In this document: positions 9,120 through 17,149 of the stretch, in pieces | How positions within the stretch are numbered: the first letter of the stretch is position 1 | Layout: each line of letters opens with the position of its first letter | NCBI GenBank assembly: GCA_030037335.1 | Contig: JASHRN010000089.1 | Coordinates: 1-42,916 of the forward strand | Direction: 5' to 3' | DNA: 42,916 bases | Origin: Candidatus Acidiferrales bacterium | Lineage (GTDB): Bacteria > Acidobacteriota > Terriglobia > Acidiferrales > UBA7541 | Translations under genes and position numbers: made by a program | Notes under the pieces: model-generated | What the model was told of the DNA's origin: nothing | The model's database searches: none | The model's input: only the letters and a program-made list of their open reading frames with translations

Positions 9120-9701
9120 ATGCTCATCGGAATTTTAGCGATACAGGGCGACTTTGAAGCGCACGCGCGCGCGCTCGACAAATTGGGCGTGAAATATGTC
9201 TTTGTGCGCACGCCCGAAGACCTGCAGGGCGTTGACGGGCTAATCCTGCCGGGCGGGGAAAGCACCACGCACATGAAATTGCTGGCGGAGACTGGCCTCG
9301 AACCTGCAATCCGGCAAATGGCGGCCAATGGCGGCGCTTTTTTGGGCACGTGCGCAGGGGCGATTCTTTTAGCGCGCGAAGTGAAATCGCCGGAACAAAA
9401 TTCGCTGGGCCTGGCCGACATGACCGTCATGCGTAATGCATATGGCAGACAGCTTTCAAGCGACGTGCTCACTCTTCCAACGAAGTTGCGCGAAGCGCCG
9501 CTGGAAATGGTTTTCATTCGCGCGCCGATTATTGAAAAAACGGGGCCGCGAGTCGAAATTCTGGCCGAGCGCGAAGGAAAGCCCGTGCTGGTTCGACAGG
9601 GCAAAGTGATGGCGTCGACTTTTCATCCCGAACTAACGAGTGACACCACGATTCATGAGCAATTCCTTAAGCTGGCATGCAACAATAACAAGAAGCCATG
9701 A
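9120..9701 (+). CDS. pdxT: Pyridoxal 5'-phosphate synthase, PdxT glutaminase subunit
   Basis: 193-residue class I glutamine amidotransferase that releases ammonia from glutamine and channels it to PdxS. The start at 9120 (MLIGILAIQGDFEAHARAL) is chosen because it matches the family N-terminus; a start at 9084 would add 12 unrelated residues. Motifs: LPGGESTT at 43-50, catalytic C78 in GTCAGAILLA, R/N loop MTVMRNAYGRQ, and H169-P-E171 in STFHPELTSD. There is no strong ribosome-binding site. Its stop overlaps the next gene's start by 4 nt (ATGA), so pdxT, the phosphatase and the DtxR-like regulator form a tight unit. Confidence 0.96.
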   Translation: MLIGILAIQGDFEAHARALDKLGVKYVFVRTPEDLQGVDGLILPGGESTTHMKLLAETGLEPAIRQMAANGGAFLGTCAGAILLAREVKSPEQNSLGLADMTVMRNAYGRQLSSDVLTLPTKLREAPLEMVFIRAPIIEKTGPRVEILAEREGKPVLVRQGKVMASTFHPELTSDTTIHEQFLKLACNNNKKP

Positions 9702-10129
9702 AATTGCCGCAAACGCCCCTGCGACGAAAGAAAATTCTGTTCGTGTGCATCGGCAATTCCTGCCGAAGCCAAATGGCGGAGGCGCTGGCGCGTTATCATG
9801 CGGCCGAACTGATTGAAGCGGAAAGCGCGGGCATTTCGCCGCTGGGCGTGGTTTCAAGGGAGGCGCTTGCTGTTTTGCAGGAGATGGGTATCCGCGCCGA
9901 GGGACACTATTCGAAAAGCATCAACGATGCGCTGCAATTTTTTGCGCCGGAAATTGTGGTCAACATGTCTGGGCGAAAACTGAACGTGTCGTTTGGCACC
10001 GCCGAGATGCTCGATTGGAAAGTGGCCGACCCGTATGGGAGCGATCTGGAAACTTACCGGCGAATTTGCGGAGACATCGAAAGCCGCGTGAAGAAATTGG
10101 TGCGAGAGCTGGACGGCCAGCATAAATGA
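9698..10129 (+). CDS. Low-molecular-weight protein-tyrosine-phosphatase / ArsC-type protein
   Basis: 143-residue protein of the LMW phosphatase fold shared by protein-tyrosine phosphatases and thioredoxin-linked arsenate reductases. The P-loop is C17-I-G-N-S-C-R23-S, giving the CX5R signature, and the general acid is D111 in VADPYGSDLETY. After the P-loop come MAEALARYHA and AESAGISPLG. The DPYG pattern is closer to phosphatases, while the second cysteine in the loop (C22) recalls ArsC-like proteins; sequence alone does not settle arsenate reductase versus phosphatase. It overlaps both pdxT upstream and the DtxR-like regulator downstream by 4 nt, so it is translationally coupled to both. Confidence 0.85.
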   Translation: MKLPQTPLRRKKILFVCIGNSCRSQMAEALARYHAAELIEAESAGISPLGVVSREALAVLQEMGIRAEGHYSKSINDALQFFAPEIVVNMSGRKLNVSFGTAEMLDWKVADPYGSDLETYRRICGDIESRVKKLVRELDGQHK

Positions 10130-10800
10130 GAAGAGAAACGACAAGCGTCTCGCAAGAAGACTACCTGAAACAGATCTGGGAAATCGTGCAGGAAGAGCAG
10201 ACGCCAATCAGCGCGCGACTGGCCGAGGATCTTGGCGTGACACCTCCGGCGGTAACCGCGGCGTTGAAGCGCATGACGCGCGGGGGGTTTTTGCGAGTGG
10301 AACGTGACGGCAGGATCGCACTTACGCCGAAGGGGCGCAAAATTGCGGAACATCTTGTGTTGCGGCACCGGCTGGCGGAAAAGCTGCTTACCGACGTCAT
10401 TGGGCTCGAGTGGTCTCGCGCGCATGAGGAGGCGGAAAAGCTTGAGCACGGCATTTCCGCAGAAGTGGTCGCACTGTTACTGAAAAGGTTTGGGCGCGAG
10501 AGCCGATGCCCGCACGGAGTACCGCTGTTTGGAGGATTGCCGCGCCTGCGAAAAAAATATGGGGCTGTAAGACTGGCCGAAGCGCCCGCTGGGCGTGTTT
10601 ATGAAGTGCTGCGTGTTTTCGAAAAAGAGCAGGAGTTCCTGAATTTTCTCGCAGGACTCGGAATTCTGCCTGGCGCGCGGCTGCGCGTCCTCAAACGCGA
10701 GTACGACCACACGATGACGATTACGCTCGATTCTTCAACGAAGAAAATCTATCTCGGAAGCCCTGCTACGACACAGATCTGGGTAGCGCAGGCTCGCTAA
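10126..10800 (+). CDS. DtxR/MntR-family metal-dependent transcriptional regulator
   Basis: 224-residue regulator with three parts. The N-terminal winged helix (residues 8-70) has EDYLKQIWEI, ISARLAEDLGVTPPAVTAALKRMTRGGFL and LTPKGRKIAEHLVLRH. The metal-binding dimerisation domain (about 75-140) has LRHRLAEKLLTDVIGLEWSRAHEEAEKLEHGIS and CPHGVPLFG, typical Mn/Fe ligand segments. A C-terminal FeoA/SH3-like domain (about 150-220) ends KIYLGSPATTQIWV. It would repress metal-uptake genes when Fe or Mn is plentiful. It overlaps the phosphatase gene by 4 nt and ends 23 bp before the convergent CheB gene. No metal transporter lies in the window, so the target genes are elsewhere or it senses for its own operon. 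Confidence 0.9.
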   Translation: MRRETTSVSQEDYLKQIWEIVQEEQTPISARLAEDLGVTPPAVTAALKRMTRGGFLRVERDGRIALTPKGRKIAEHLVLRHRLAEKLLTDVIGLEWSRAHEEAEKLEHGISAEVVALLLKRFGRESRCPHGVPLFGGLPRLRKKYGAVRLAEAPAGRVYEVLRVFEKEQEFLNFLAGLGILPGARLRVLKREYDHTMTITLDSSTKKIYLGSPATTQIWVAQAR

Positions 10801-10823
10801 CTCAGACCAGCGCAGATAAATTC

Positions 10824-11849
10824 CTATGCTGCAGAAGCTTTCATGCGGTGGGAATTTCCAGGAGCGCCCCTCTGCCGCTGCGTTGGTTTTCTACGCGACG
10901 AACGGGCCGCCTCTGTGACTGCGGTGATCCTGGGAAGCGCTTGAATGGTCGCGCGAATTGATTTTGCCAGCGCCCTTTTAGCAACAGCCTCTTTGCGCAG
11001 CATCGGCGAAAATCTCGACTCAACTGACCCCGCCAATTCTTTCGCCAAATCGGCCCCTTCCTCCAGCGCCACAATGGCATGCCAGAGCGCTGCTTCCTCC
11101 CGCTCCGAATGGGCGCTGAGCACTGATTGCGTGGAATAAGTATGTCCGACACGGCAACGGAATCCATCGAGCCGGCCATATTTCAAATGTTGCAACGGCC
11201 CACCGCACTCTGGACATGATAAGTGCGTTTCATGCGCTTTCATGACAAAACCTTCCACTGACCTCGTGTTTCTTAATGCGACAACATTTTGTCTTGAGAG
11301 AGAATCCAGCAAAGATGGAATCTCCTTCAACAGAACACAATAATCGACTTGCACGTGTTCCAGCACGCTGCGAGGCATTTGTGGATATTCCGCGTCCTCG
11401 GGATCCTGCACTACGGCAATACCGCCGCGACGCTTGATTTCCCACATTCCGGCGGTACCATCATCGAGTAATCCCGTTAACACCACTCCGATCACACGCG
11501 AACCATAGTACCTTGCGGCGGACCGAAACAGAGCGTCAATCGCCGGCCGATGGCGGTTCTCCTTAGGCCCCATTACCGAGTCAACTTGCCGACCTTCGAC
11601 CAGGAGATGCCGGTCTGGGGCGGAAACATAAACGTGGCCTTGCTGGATGGTTGTGTTCCCATTCGGACTGCTGACCGGCAGAGCACAATTCCGTGCGAGT
11701 ACTTCCACCAACGCGTTGTCGGAACGGGGTGCGGTGTGCTGAACGATGAAAACGCTCGCGGGCAAATCGGCAGGCAAGCACTTGAGAAATGTCTTCAGGG
11801 CACTCACGCCTCCTGCTGATGCCCCCACGACAATGATGTCCCGTCTCAC
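10824..11849 (-). CDS. Stand-alone CheB-type protein-glutamate methylesterase with zinc-ribbon-like C-terminus
   Basis: 341-residue protein starting directly with the CheB methylesterase domain and lacking the usual receiver domain. Catalytic triad candidates are S11 in VGASAGG, H38 in VQHTAPRSD and D130 in LTGLLDDGTAG. QDPEDAEYPQMPRSVLEHVQVDYC is the conserved substrate cleft region. After residue 200 there is a non-standard extension with C212-x2-C215, C232 and H236, a putative zinc-binding knuckle, then a helical, Arg-rich tail. CheB removes methyl groups from chemoreceptors, but with no CheR, CheA or receptor gene nearby this is an orphan, possibly acting on other signalling systems. It is convergent with the DtxR-like gene and divergent from era. 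Confidence 0.88.
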   Translation of the reverse strand: MRRDIIVVGASAGGVSALKTFLKCLPADLPASVFIVQHTAPRSDNALVEVLARNCALPVSSPNGNTTIQQGHVYVSAPDRHLLVEGRQVDSVMGPKENRHRPAIDALFRSAARYYGSRVIGVVLTGLLDDGTAGMWEIKRRGGIAVVQDPEDAEYPQMPRSVLEHVQVDYCVLLKEIPSLLDSLSRQNVVALRNTRSVEGFVMKAHETHLSCPECGGPLQHLKYGRLDGFRCRVGHTYSTQSVLSAHSEREEAALWHAIVALEEGADLAKELAGSVESRFSPMLRKEAVAKRALAKSIRATIQALPRITAVTEAARSSRRKPTQRQRGAPGNSHRMKASAA

Positions 11850-11985
11850 AGTATGTTGTGCACTTAATCTTTGAGATGTTTAGCACACACAGGCGTGACA
11901 TTTTGCCGGCCTGCACGAACGCCAGGATGCAAATTGCGCCGCTTTTGCTGGAACGGACGAGGGGGAAGGAATAACATCGTCGCCG

Positions 11986-12921
11986 ATGGCATTTCATTCC
12001 GGTTTCGTGGCGATCATCGGCCGCGCGAATGCGGGGAAGTCGACCCTCGTCAACGCGCTGGTCGGAAAAAAAGTGGCGATCGTTTCTCCCCAGCCGCAGA
12101 CGACGCGCACGCGCATCCAAGGAATCGTGACGCGCGGAAATGGACAGGTGGTGCTGGTGGACACACCCGGAATTCATCGAGCGACGAAACCGCTGGATCG
12201 CCAAATGATGCAGGAAGTGGCTGAATCGCTCGATGGGATCGATATTGCTTCGCTGATCGTCGATGCGACGCGCGATCTCGAAGCGGCGGATCGGTATTCG
12301 ATCGAGTGGCTGCGTAAATTTTCCGGCCCGGGTTACCTGCTGCTCAACAAGATTGATCGCGTGAAAAAGGATCGTTTGCTTCCGCTCATCGACCGCTGGC
12401 GGCGCGAATATGAATTCGAGGAGATTTTTCCTATATCCGCGCAGCGCGGAGATGGCCTCGGCGAATTGCTGCAAAGCTGGATCGCACGCTTGCCTGAAAA
12501 TCCCCCGTTTTTTCCTGCGGACCAGTACACAGACCAGCCCGAGCGATTTCTGGCCGCTGAAGTCATCCGCGAAAAAGCGATCCTGCTGACGCGCGAAGAG
12601 GTTCCTCACGCGGTTGCTGTACTGATCGACAATTTCGAAGAGAGCGAGAAGCTGCTGAAGATTCGCGCCACGATTTACGTGGAACGCGAAGGACAGAAAG
12701 GCATCCTGATTGGCCACGCTGGATCAAAAATGAAAGAAATTGGAACCGCGGCCCGGAAGGAACTGGAGCAGATTCTCGGCGCGAAGATTTTTATCGAGCT
12801 GCACGTGAAAGTGCAGCCGGATTGGCGGCAAAATCGGGCGATGATTAAACTGCTCGACTGGCGGCGGCAGCTCGAGCAATTGGAGCAAACGGAGACCGAG
12901 TTTGGCGACGACGAAGTCTAG
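11986..12921 (+). CDS. era: GTPase Era
   Basis: 311-residue ribosome-assembly GTPase that binds 16S rRNA near its 3' end during 30S maturation. G1 is G-R-A-N-A-G-K-S-T (12-20), slightly different from the usual GRPNVGKS; G2 region PQPQTTRTRIQGI; G3 is D59-T-P-G; G4 is N121-K-I-D; G5 is SAQRGDG at 151-157. The C-terminal KH domain follows (about 200-295) with RATIYVEREGQKGILIGHAGSKMKEIGTAARKELEQILGAKIFIELHVKVQPDWR. A short acidic tail ends the protein. The start is close to the family N-terminus. It stands alone here, between cheB and a peptidase on the other strand, rather than in the rnc/recO neighbourhood common in other phyla. Confidence 0.96.
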   Translation: MAFHSGFVAIIGRANAGKSTLVNALVGKKVAIVSPQPQTTRTRIQGIVTRGNGQVVLVDTPGIHRATKPLDRQMMQEVAESLDGIDIASLIVDATRDLEAADRYSIEWLRKFSGPGYLLLNKIDRVKKDRLLPLIDRWRREYEFEEIFPISAQRGDGLGELLQSWIARLPENPPFFPADQYTDQPERFLAAEVIREKAILLTREEVPHAVAVLIDNFEESEKLLKIRATIYVEREGQKGILIGHAGSKMKEIGTAARKELEQILGAKIFIELHVKVQPDWRQNRAMIKLLDWRRQLEQLEQTETEFGDDEV

Positions 12922-12966
12922 GTTCACTGCGCGAATCCGTGTCGTCTGATTTCTGGCGAGACGCCG

Positions 12967-15438
12967 CTATTTCGCCGAAGCAGATGACGCCTTGGGCCAC
13001 AGGTTCAGCGTCATCGTCCGTTCGGCGGGCCCAGCGGGAAGATAGGTCGTCAAATGCCGCACCAGGCGTTTGAAAAGGAAAATCGTGGTGCCCGGACCTT
13101 CCGAAATCGCGTGCGTGCGATTCGGATAATCCATGAAGTCGAAGCTCTTGCCGAGCTCAATCATCCGATTCACCAAAAGCTCCGATCCGGCAAAATGGAC
13201 GTTGTCGTCTCCTGAGCCGTGCATGAGCAGAAGCTTGCCCTTGAGTCCCTCTGCAAAGTTAATCGCGGATGCGGCTTTGTATCCATCCACGTTTACTTGT
13301 GGCAGGCCCATGTACCGCTCCTGATAAATCGAGTCGTAGATGCGCTGGTCCGGGACAGGAGCAACCGATATTCCCACTTTGTAAATTTCCGGCGAACGGA
13401 ACATCAAGTTGAGCGTGTTCGTGCCGCCGCCGCTCCAGCCCCAAACGGCGACGTGATTCGCATCAACATAGCTGCGCTCCTGCGCGATCGCGCGCACAGC
13501 AGCGGCCTGCTGCTGCGAAGAAAGCACGCCCACGGCGCCGTAAATGCATTTGCGCCACTCGCGTCCTTTGGGGCCTGGAGTGCCTTGATTGTCCACGCTG
13601 GCGATTAAATAGCCTTCGTTCGCAATCGCGCGATGAAGAAGCGCTTCCGGGCCGCCCCAGCGGTCCATTACGGTTTGCGCGGCGGGCTCGCCGTAAACGT
13701 TGAAAAGAATCGGATATTTGCGCGAAGGATCGAAATTGGATGGCTTGATCATGTAGGCGTCGAGCTTCACGCCGCCACCGACATCGACCTGAAAAAATTC
13801 CACCGGACTCGAGATGAGCGACTTCACTTTCTCGCGCAGCTCGGAATTGTTAACAAACACGCGCACGTTGCGATGATCGGGCAAGCTCACCAATTCTGTG
13901 ACCGATGGAGTGTCGAAGGCCGAAAAAATATGCAACGCCCACTGGCAATCCGGCGAAATGTCATAGAAGTGAACGCCCGCTGCATCCGCTGGCGTCAACC
14001 GCTGCGGCGCCGAAGTATCGTCAATTTTCGAGCGGTACAAATAATGCTGAGTGGCATTCTCCGGCGACGCGATGAAATACACGAATTCCTCTGCTGGGTC
14101 GACCGTGAGCATCTCAATCACGTCAAAGTCGCCATGCGTAATCAGCTGCGGGTCACCGCCATTGCGCGGAATGATGTAAACGTGCCGCCAGCCGTCGCGC
14201 TCGCTGATCCAAAGGAATCCATTGTGCTTTGCGAGGTATCGCGTGTCGTCGTTGACGTCCACCCAGGCTTTATCTTCATCGCGGAAAATCCGCCGCGCGC
14301 GTCCTGATTTCCCATCCGCAAGATAGGCGTCATTCTGGTTCTGCACGCGATTGATGTGCTGAAGCAAAATGTCGTTCGAGCCTTCCACCCACTGTATCCG
14401 CGGCAAATAACTTTTCTCCGAGTCTCCTGTCACATCGATCCACTTCGTTCGGCCGTCGCTCACATTCACGACGCCAATGCGCACGTTGGAATTGGGCGTG
14501 CCAGCGCAGGGAATGCGATACGTCCACACTTTTGGGTAAACGCCGTAATCGGGATAAGGAATCTGCGTAACGGGTTCGCGGAACCCTGCGCCCAAATCAT
14601 TAATCATCGAAAATTGCCGCACGGGGCTCGAGTCAAACTGAAAGTAAGCAATGCTGCGACCATCAGGACTCCACCGGAACCCGTCGCGCACGTCGAATTC
14701 TTCCTCATAGACCCAATCCGACGTGCCATTAATAGTCGTCGCCGAACCATCTGTTGTCAGCGCTGTGATTTTCTGCGTGCTCAGATTTTCGACATACAAA
14801 TTGTTGTCGCGAACGTACGCTACCCTGCTCCCATCAGGGGAGAATTTCGCAAACATCAGCGAAGAAGGCGCCGCGTCACCGCCGATCTGTTGTAGTTTTT
14901 TGCTCGCTCGATTCAGCACCCAGTAATCGCCGCGTGTGTTTTCGCGCCAGACGCGCTGAGAATTTGTGAACACGAGAATTTGGGAACGGTCGTTCGACCA
15001 TTCGAAATCGTCAATGGCAAGCGGCTCCTTGGCACCTGCAGGAATTAGCTCAGCGGAAGAAAACAATACCGTGCGCGCGCCCGTTGCCGTGTCATAGCTC
15101 GCCAGTTCCTGTTTTTCTTCTTCTCCGCGCGACCGTTCCAGGATCGTATACGATTTGCCTTCCTGCTCCCAGCGGATCGGGCCGAATCTTCGGCCAAAGA
15201 ATTCGCCGGAGGCGAAAATGCGGTCAACCCACTCGTCGAGCGAACCCGGCGCTCTGGCTGCCTCACTTCCCTGCCCTACCATGAGTTTCGCAGCATTTCC
15301 ATGCCTGCCATCACCCTTCTTCGCACTCAAGGTTTCCCATTCACGCAGCGGCGTGAATCCGCCCGCAAACGCTGCAGCTCCTGCAAAACTCGATGTTCGT
15401 AGGAAAAAACGGCGCGACATTCGCGGCTCTTGATTCAT
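12967..15438 (-). CDS. Tat-exported S9 family peptidase, DPP4-like
   Basis: 823-residue serine peptidase predicted to remove N-terminal dipeptides in the periplasm or outside the cell. The N-terminus has a twin-arginine signal (SRRFFLRTS, residues 8-16, then an Ala/Gly-rich hydrophobic stretch). GAGGAG at 15446-15451 supports the start at 15438; MSRRFF, six residues later, is an alternative. A beta-propeller (about 70-560) contains SDWVYEEEF at 240-248, the double-Glu motif with which DPP4 enzymes anchor the substrate amino group. The C-terminal alpha/beta-hydrolase has S669 in GWSGGG, D744 in GSGDDNVHF and H776 in NRTHAISEG. It is monocistronic and faces away from the thiolase gene. Confidence 0.93.
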   Translation of the reverse strand: MNQEPRMSRRFFLRTSSFAGAAAFAGGFTPLREWETLSAKKGDGRHGNAAKLMVGQGSEAARAPGSLDEWVDRIFASGEFFGRRFGPIRWEQEGKSYTILERSRGEEEKQELASYDTATGARTVLFSSAELIPAGAKEPLAIDDFEWSNDRSQILVFTNSQRVWRENTRGDYWVLNRASKKLQQIGGDAAPSSLMFAKFSPDGSRVAYVRDNNLYVENLSTQKITALTTDGSATTINGTSDWVYEEEFDVRDGFRWSPDGRSIAYFQFDSSPVRQFSMINDLGAGFREPVTQIPYPDYGVYPKVWTYRIPCAGTPNSNVRIGVVNVSDGRTKWIDVTGDSEKSYLPRIQWVEGSNDILLQHINRVQNQNDAYLADGKSGRARRIFRDEDKAWVDVNDDTRYLAKHNGFLWISERDGWRHVYIIPRNGGDPQLITHGDFDVIEMLTVDPAEEFVYFIASPENATQHYLYRSKIDDTSAPQRLTPADAAGVHFYDISPDCQWALHIFSAFDTPSVTELVSLPDHRNVRVFVNNSELREKVKSLISSPVEFFQVDVGGGVKLDAYMIKPSNFDPSRKYPILFNVYGEPAAQTVMDRWGGPEALLHRAIANEGYLIASVDNQGTPGPKGREWRKCIYGAVGVLSSQQQAAAVRAIAQERSYVDANHVAVWGWSGGGTNTLNLMFRSPEIYKVGISVAPVPDQRIYDSIYQERYMGLPQVNVDGYKAASAINFAEGLKGKLLLMHGSGDDNVHFAGSELLVNRMIELGKSFDFMDYPNRTHAISEGPGTTIFLFKRLVRHLTTYLPAGPAERTMTLNLWPKASSASAK

Positions 15439-15657
15439 TTCGCAGCTCCTCGTATCAGATCGTATAAAGTATTGACCGCCGCATTTTACGCGAACCGCGA
15501 CTCATGTCATCAAAAAAGTCCGTCGCGCGGCACTCGTTGGAGATTGCTTCAGCTTCGCTTATCGGAACTAAACGCCACCTTAGGTTGCATTTTCCGCTTC
15601 TATAGCTTCCAATAGAGAACGAGCAGAATTTCTTCGACTTATTTTCGGGGCAACGTT

Positions 15658-16854
15658 ATGGGTGAAGTGCGAGAGGTAGTTATCGTCAGCTCCGTGCGCA
15701 CCGCGGTGGGCAAAGCCTTCAGGGGCGCGCTGCGAGCTACGCGCCCCGACGACTTGGCTGCGGCGGCGATTCGCGAAGCGCTCGCCCGCATACCCAGCTT
15801 GAATCCCAAAGAAATCGAGGATGTGATCCTCGGCTGCGCCATGCCCGAAGCCGAACAGGGCATGAACGTTGCGCGCATCGCATCGCTGCGTGCGGGCTTG
15901 CCTGTGGAAGCCTCCGCGATGACGATTAATCGCTTCTGCTCCTCTGGATTACAGGCAATTGCCATTGCTGCTGAGCGAATCGCATCGGGTCAAGCAAATG
16001 TAATCGTGGCAGGCGGCACGGAATCCATGAGTATGATTCCGATGGGCGGAAATAAAATTTCGCCGAATCCGTGGCTGATGGACCATTATCCGGATTCCTA
16101 CCTGGGCATGGGACTAACGGCGGAGAATCTGGCAAAAAAATATGGAATCACGCGCGAGCAATCCGATGAATTCTCTCTACAGAGCCATCAGAAAGCGCTC
16201 GCGGCGATTGCCGCAGGCAAATTCAAACAGGAGATTGTTCCCGTAGAAGTGAACTTCACTTCAGTGGACGGATCCAATGGGAATCATCCGAAAACCGCAA
16301 AGTCCACTTTCGAAATGGATGAAGGCCCGCGCGCAGACACATCGCTTGAAGCACTCGCGAAATTGAAGTCCGCGTTTCACGCCAAGGGCGTCGTGACCGC
16401 AGGAAACAGCTCGCAGATGAGCGATGGCGCAGCGGCAGCGGTGGTGATGTCTGCGGAACGCGCGAAGGCTATTGGAGCAAAGCCACTGGCCAAATTCATT
16501 TCGTTTGCGACGGCGGGCTGTCCCCCTGAAGAAATGGGAGTTGGCCCTGTGTTTGCGATTCCGAAAGCACTCAAGCTTGCGGGACTCACTCTCGATAAAA
16601 TTGACGTGATCGAATTGAATGAAGCATTCGCGGCGCAGTCGCTCACGGTCATTAAGCTTGCGGGCCTCGATCCGGCGCACGTGAATCCGAATGGAGGGGC
16701 GGTAGCGCTTGGGCATCCTCTTGGCTGCACTGGCGCGAAGCTGACCGCGACGATTCTGCGCGAACTCGAGCGGCGCAAAGGGCGCTACGGAATGGTGACG
16801 ATGTGCGTTGGAGGCGGCATGGGCGCCGCGGGAATTTTGGAGCGCTCGAATTAG
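15658..16854 (+). CDS. Acetyl-CoA C-acyltransferase (thiolase)
   Basis: 398-residue degradative-type thiolase catalysing cleavage of 3-ketoacyl-CoA to acetyl-CoA and a shortened acyl-CoA (or the reverse condensation). Active-site residues: C94 in [11 protein letters not shown]353 in [17 protein letters not shown] and C383 in [10 protein letters not shown]. Other marks are [10 protein letters not shown] and ELNEAFAAQ. Length and domain order are normal. The ribosome site is weak (GGGGC about 8 nt upstream). It is followed by 333 bp of structured non-coding DNA and then an acyl-CoA dehydrogenase on the same strand, so the two probably belong to one fatty-acid degradation function. The hydratase/hydroxyacyl-CoA dehydrogenase often between them is absent. 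Confidence 0.95.
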   Translation: MGEVREVVIVSSVRTAVGKAFRGALRATRPDDLAAAAIREALARIPSLNPKEIEDVILGCAMPEAEQGMNVARIASLRAGLPVEASAMTINRFCSSGLQAIAIAAERIASGQANVIVAGGTESMSMIPMGGNKISPNPWLMDHYPDSYLGMGLTAENLAKKYGITREQSDEFSLQSHQKALAAIAAGKFKQEIVPVEVNFTSVDGSNGNHPKTAKSTFEMDEGPRADTSLEALAKLKSAFHAKGVVTAGNSSQMSDGAAAAVVMSAERAKAIGAKPLAKFISFATAGCPPEEMGVGPVFAIPKALKLAGLTLDKIDVIELNEAFAAQSLTVIKLAGLDPAHVNPNGGAVALGHPLGCTGAKLTATILRELERRKGRYGMVTMCVGGGMGAAGILERSN

Positions 16855-16866
16855 GAAAAAGATCGT

Positions 16867-16887
16867 CACAGCGAGTGTCGCGCTGTG
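16867..16887 (+). terminator. Hairpin after the thiolase gene
   Basis: Perfect 7-bp stem CACAGCG / CGCTGTG with a 7-nt loop, 12 nt after the thiolase stop. It lacks a T-run, so it could be a weak or factor-dependent terminator separating the thiolase transcript from the promoter at 16918. Confidence 0.4.
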
Positions 16888-16917
16888 GAGTCTCTTGTGA
16901 AGGTTGGAAGAATTCTA

Positions 16918-16946
16918 TTGACAGACCATTTATTAAGTGGTATACA
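16918..16946 (+). promoter_or_regulatory. Near-consensus sigma-70-type promoter upstream of the acyl-CoA dehydrogenase
   Basis: TTGACA (16918-16923), a 17-nt spacer, and TATACA (16941-16946); start site expected near 16953. The -10 is embedded in GTGGTATACAC. A closely similar promoter (TTGACT-N17-TATACA, also preceded by GG) exists on the minus strand at 41659-41687, and both sit before the same type of repeat element. Confidence 0.65.
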
Positions 16947-16972
16947 CTCGTCGTGCGGTCAAAACTTGGAGG

Positions 16973-17004
16973 CCAAAGCCACCTTAGGTGGCTTTTGGTA
17001 TTTT
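16973..17004 (+). terminator. Strong hairpin with T-rich tail shortly after the promoter
   Basis: AAAGCCACC (16975-16983) pairs perfectly with GGTGGCTTT (16987-16995) around a TTA loop, extendable to CC...GG with one bulge. It is followed by TTGGTATTTT. It lies only about 20 nt after the predicted start site at 16953, so it could end a roughly 50-nt RNA or act as an attenuator for the dehydrogenase gene. Confidence 0.55.
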
Positions 17005-17026
17005 ATGGGGGCGAAGAAACGGTAAA

Positions 17027-17130
17027 TCTAATCGCGGAAATCTCGGAAATTAAAAATCGTTGTAACTTGTTGAAAACAAACGAAAGGAGTAGTTTCTAAT
17101 CGCGGAAATTTTCGCGATTAGAAATTCCCG
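17027..17130 (+). repeat. Palindromic intergenic element, copy 1
   Basis: A 104-bp element homologous (about 78 per cent by eye, no gaps) to the reverse complement of 41369-41472. It holds the exact 15-mer TCTAATCGCGGAAAT at 17027-17041 and 17095-17109, and an inverted near-copy at 17108-17122. The second and inverted copies form a palindrome (17093-17124) with 12-bp perfect arms TTTCTAATCGCG / CGCGATTAGAAA. Because the outer boxes are inverted, the element also has terminal inverted repeats, as in a MITE or REPIN. No open frame with a start codon is visible inside it. The rest of the 333-bp intergenic region holds the promoter, two hairpins and a G-run. Confidence 0.75.
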
Positions 17131-17149
17131 CCCCGTTTTCGGGGGGGGG
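17131..17149 (+). other. GC hairpin with nine-G homopolymer
   Basis: CCCCG / CGGGG stem with a TTTT loop running into nine consecutive G (17141-17149), about 40 nt before the acyl-CoA dehydrogenase start. The homopolymer is a potential slippage site and could change the leader length between clones. Confidence 0.45.

Noticed and set aside
9698-10129. Firm call as arsenate reductase arsC
   Set aside because: The CX5R loop and DPYG acid fit phosphatases at least as well, and there are no arsR, arsB or acr3 genes nearby.
13633-14307. 224-codon plus-strand frame inside the S9 peptidase gene
   Set aside because: It is opposite a well-conserved peptidase propeller with clear motifs; the alternative protein shows no recognisable domain.
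17027-17130. CRISPR-like direct repeats in the palindromic element
   Set aside because: Only two exact 15-bp copies per locus, the space between them is itself conserved between loci, and no cas genes are visible.
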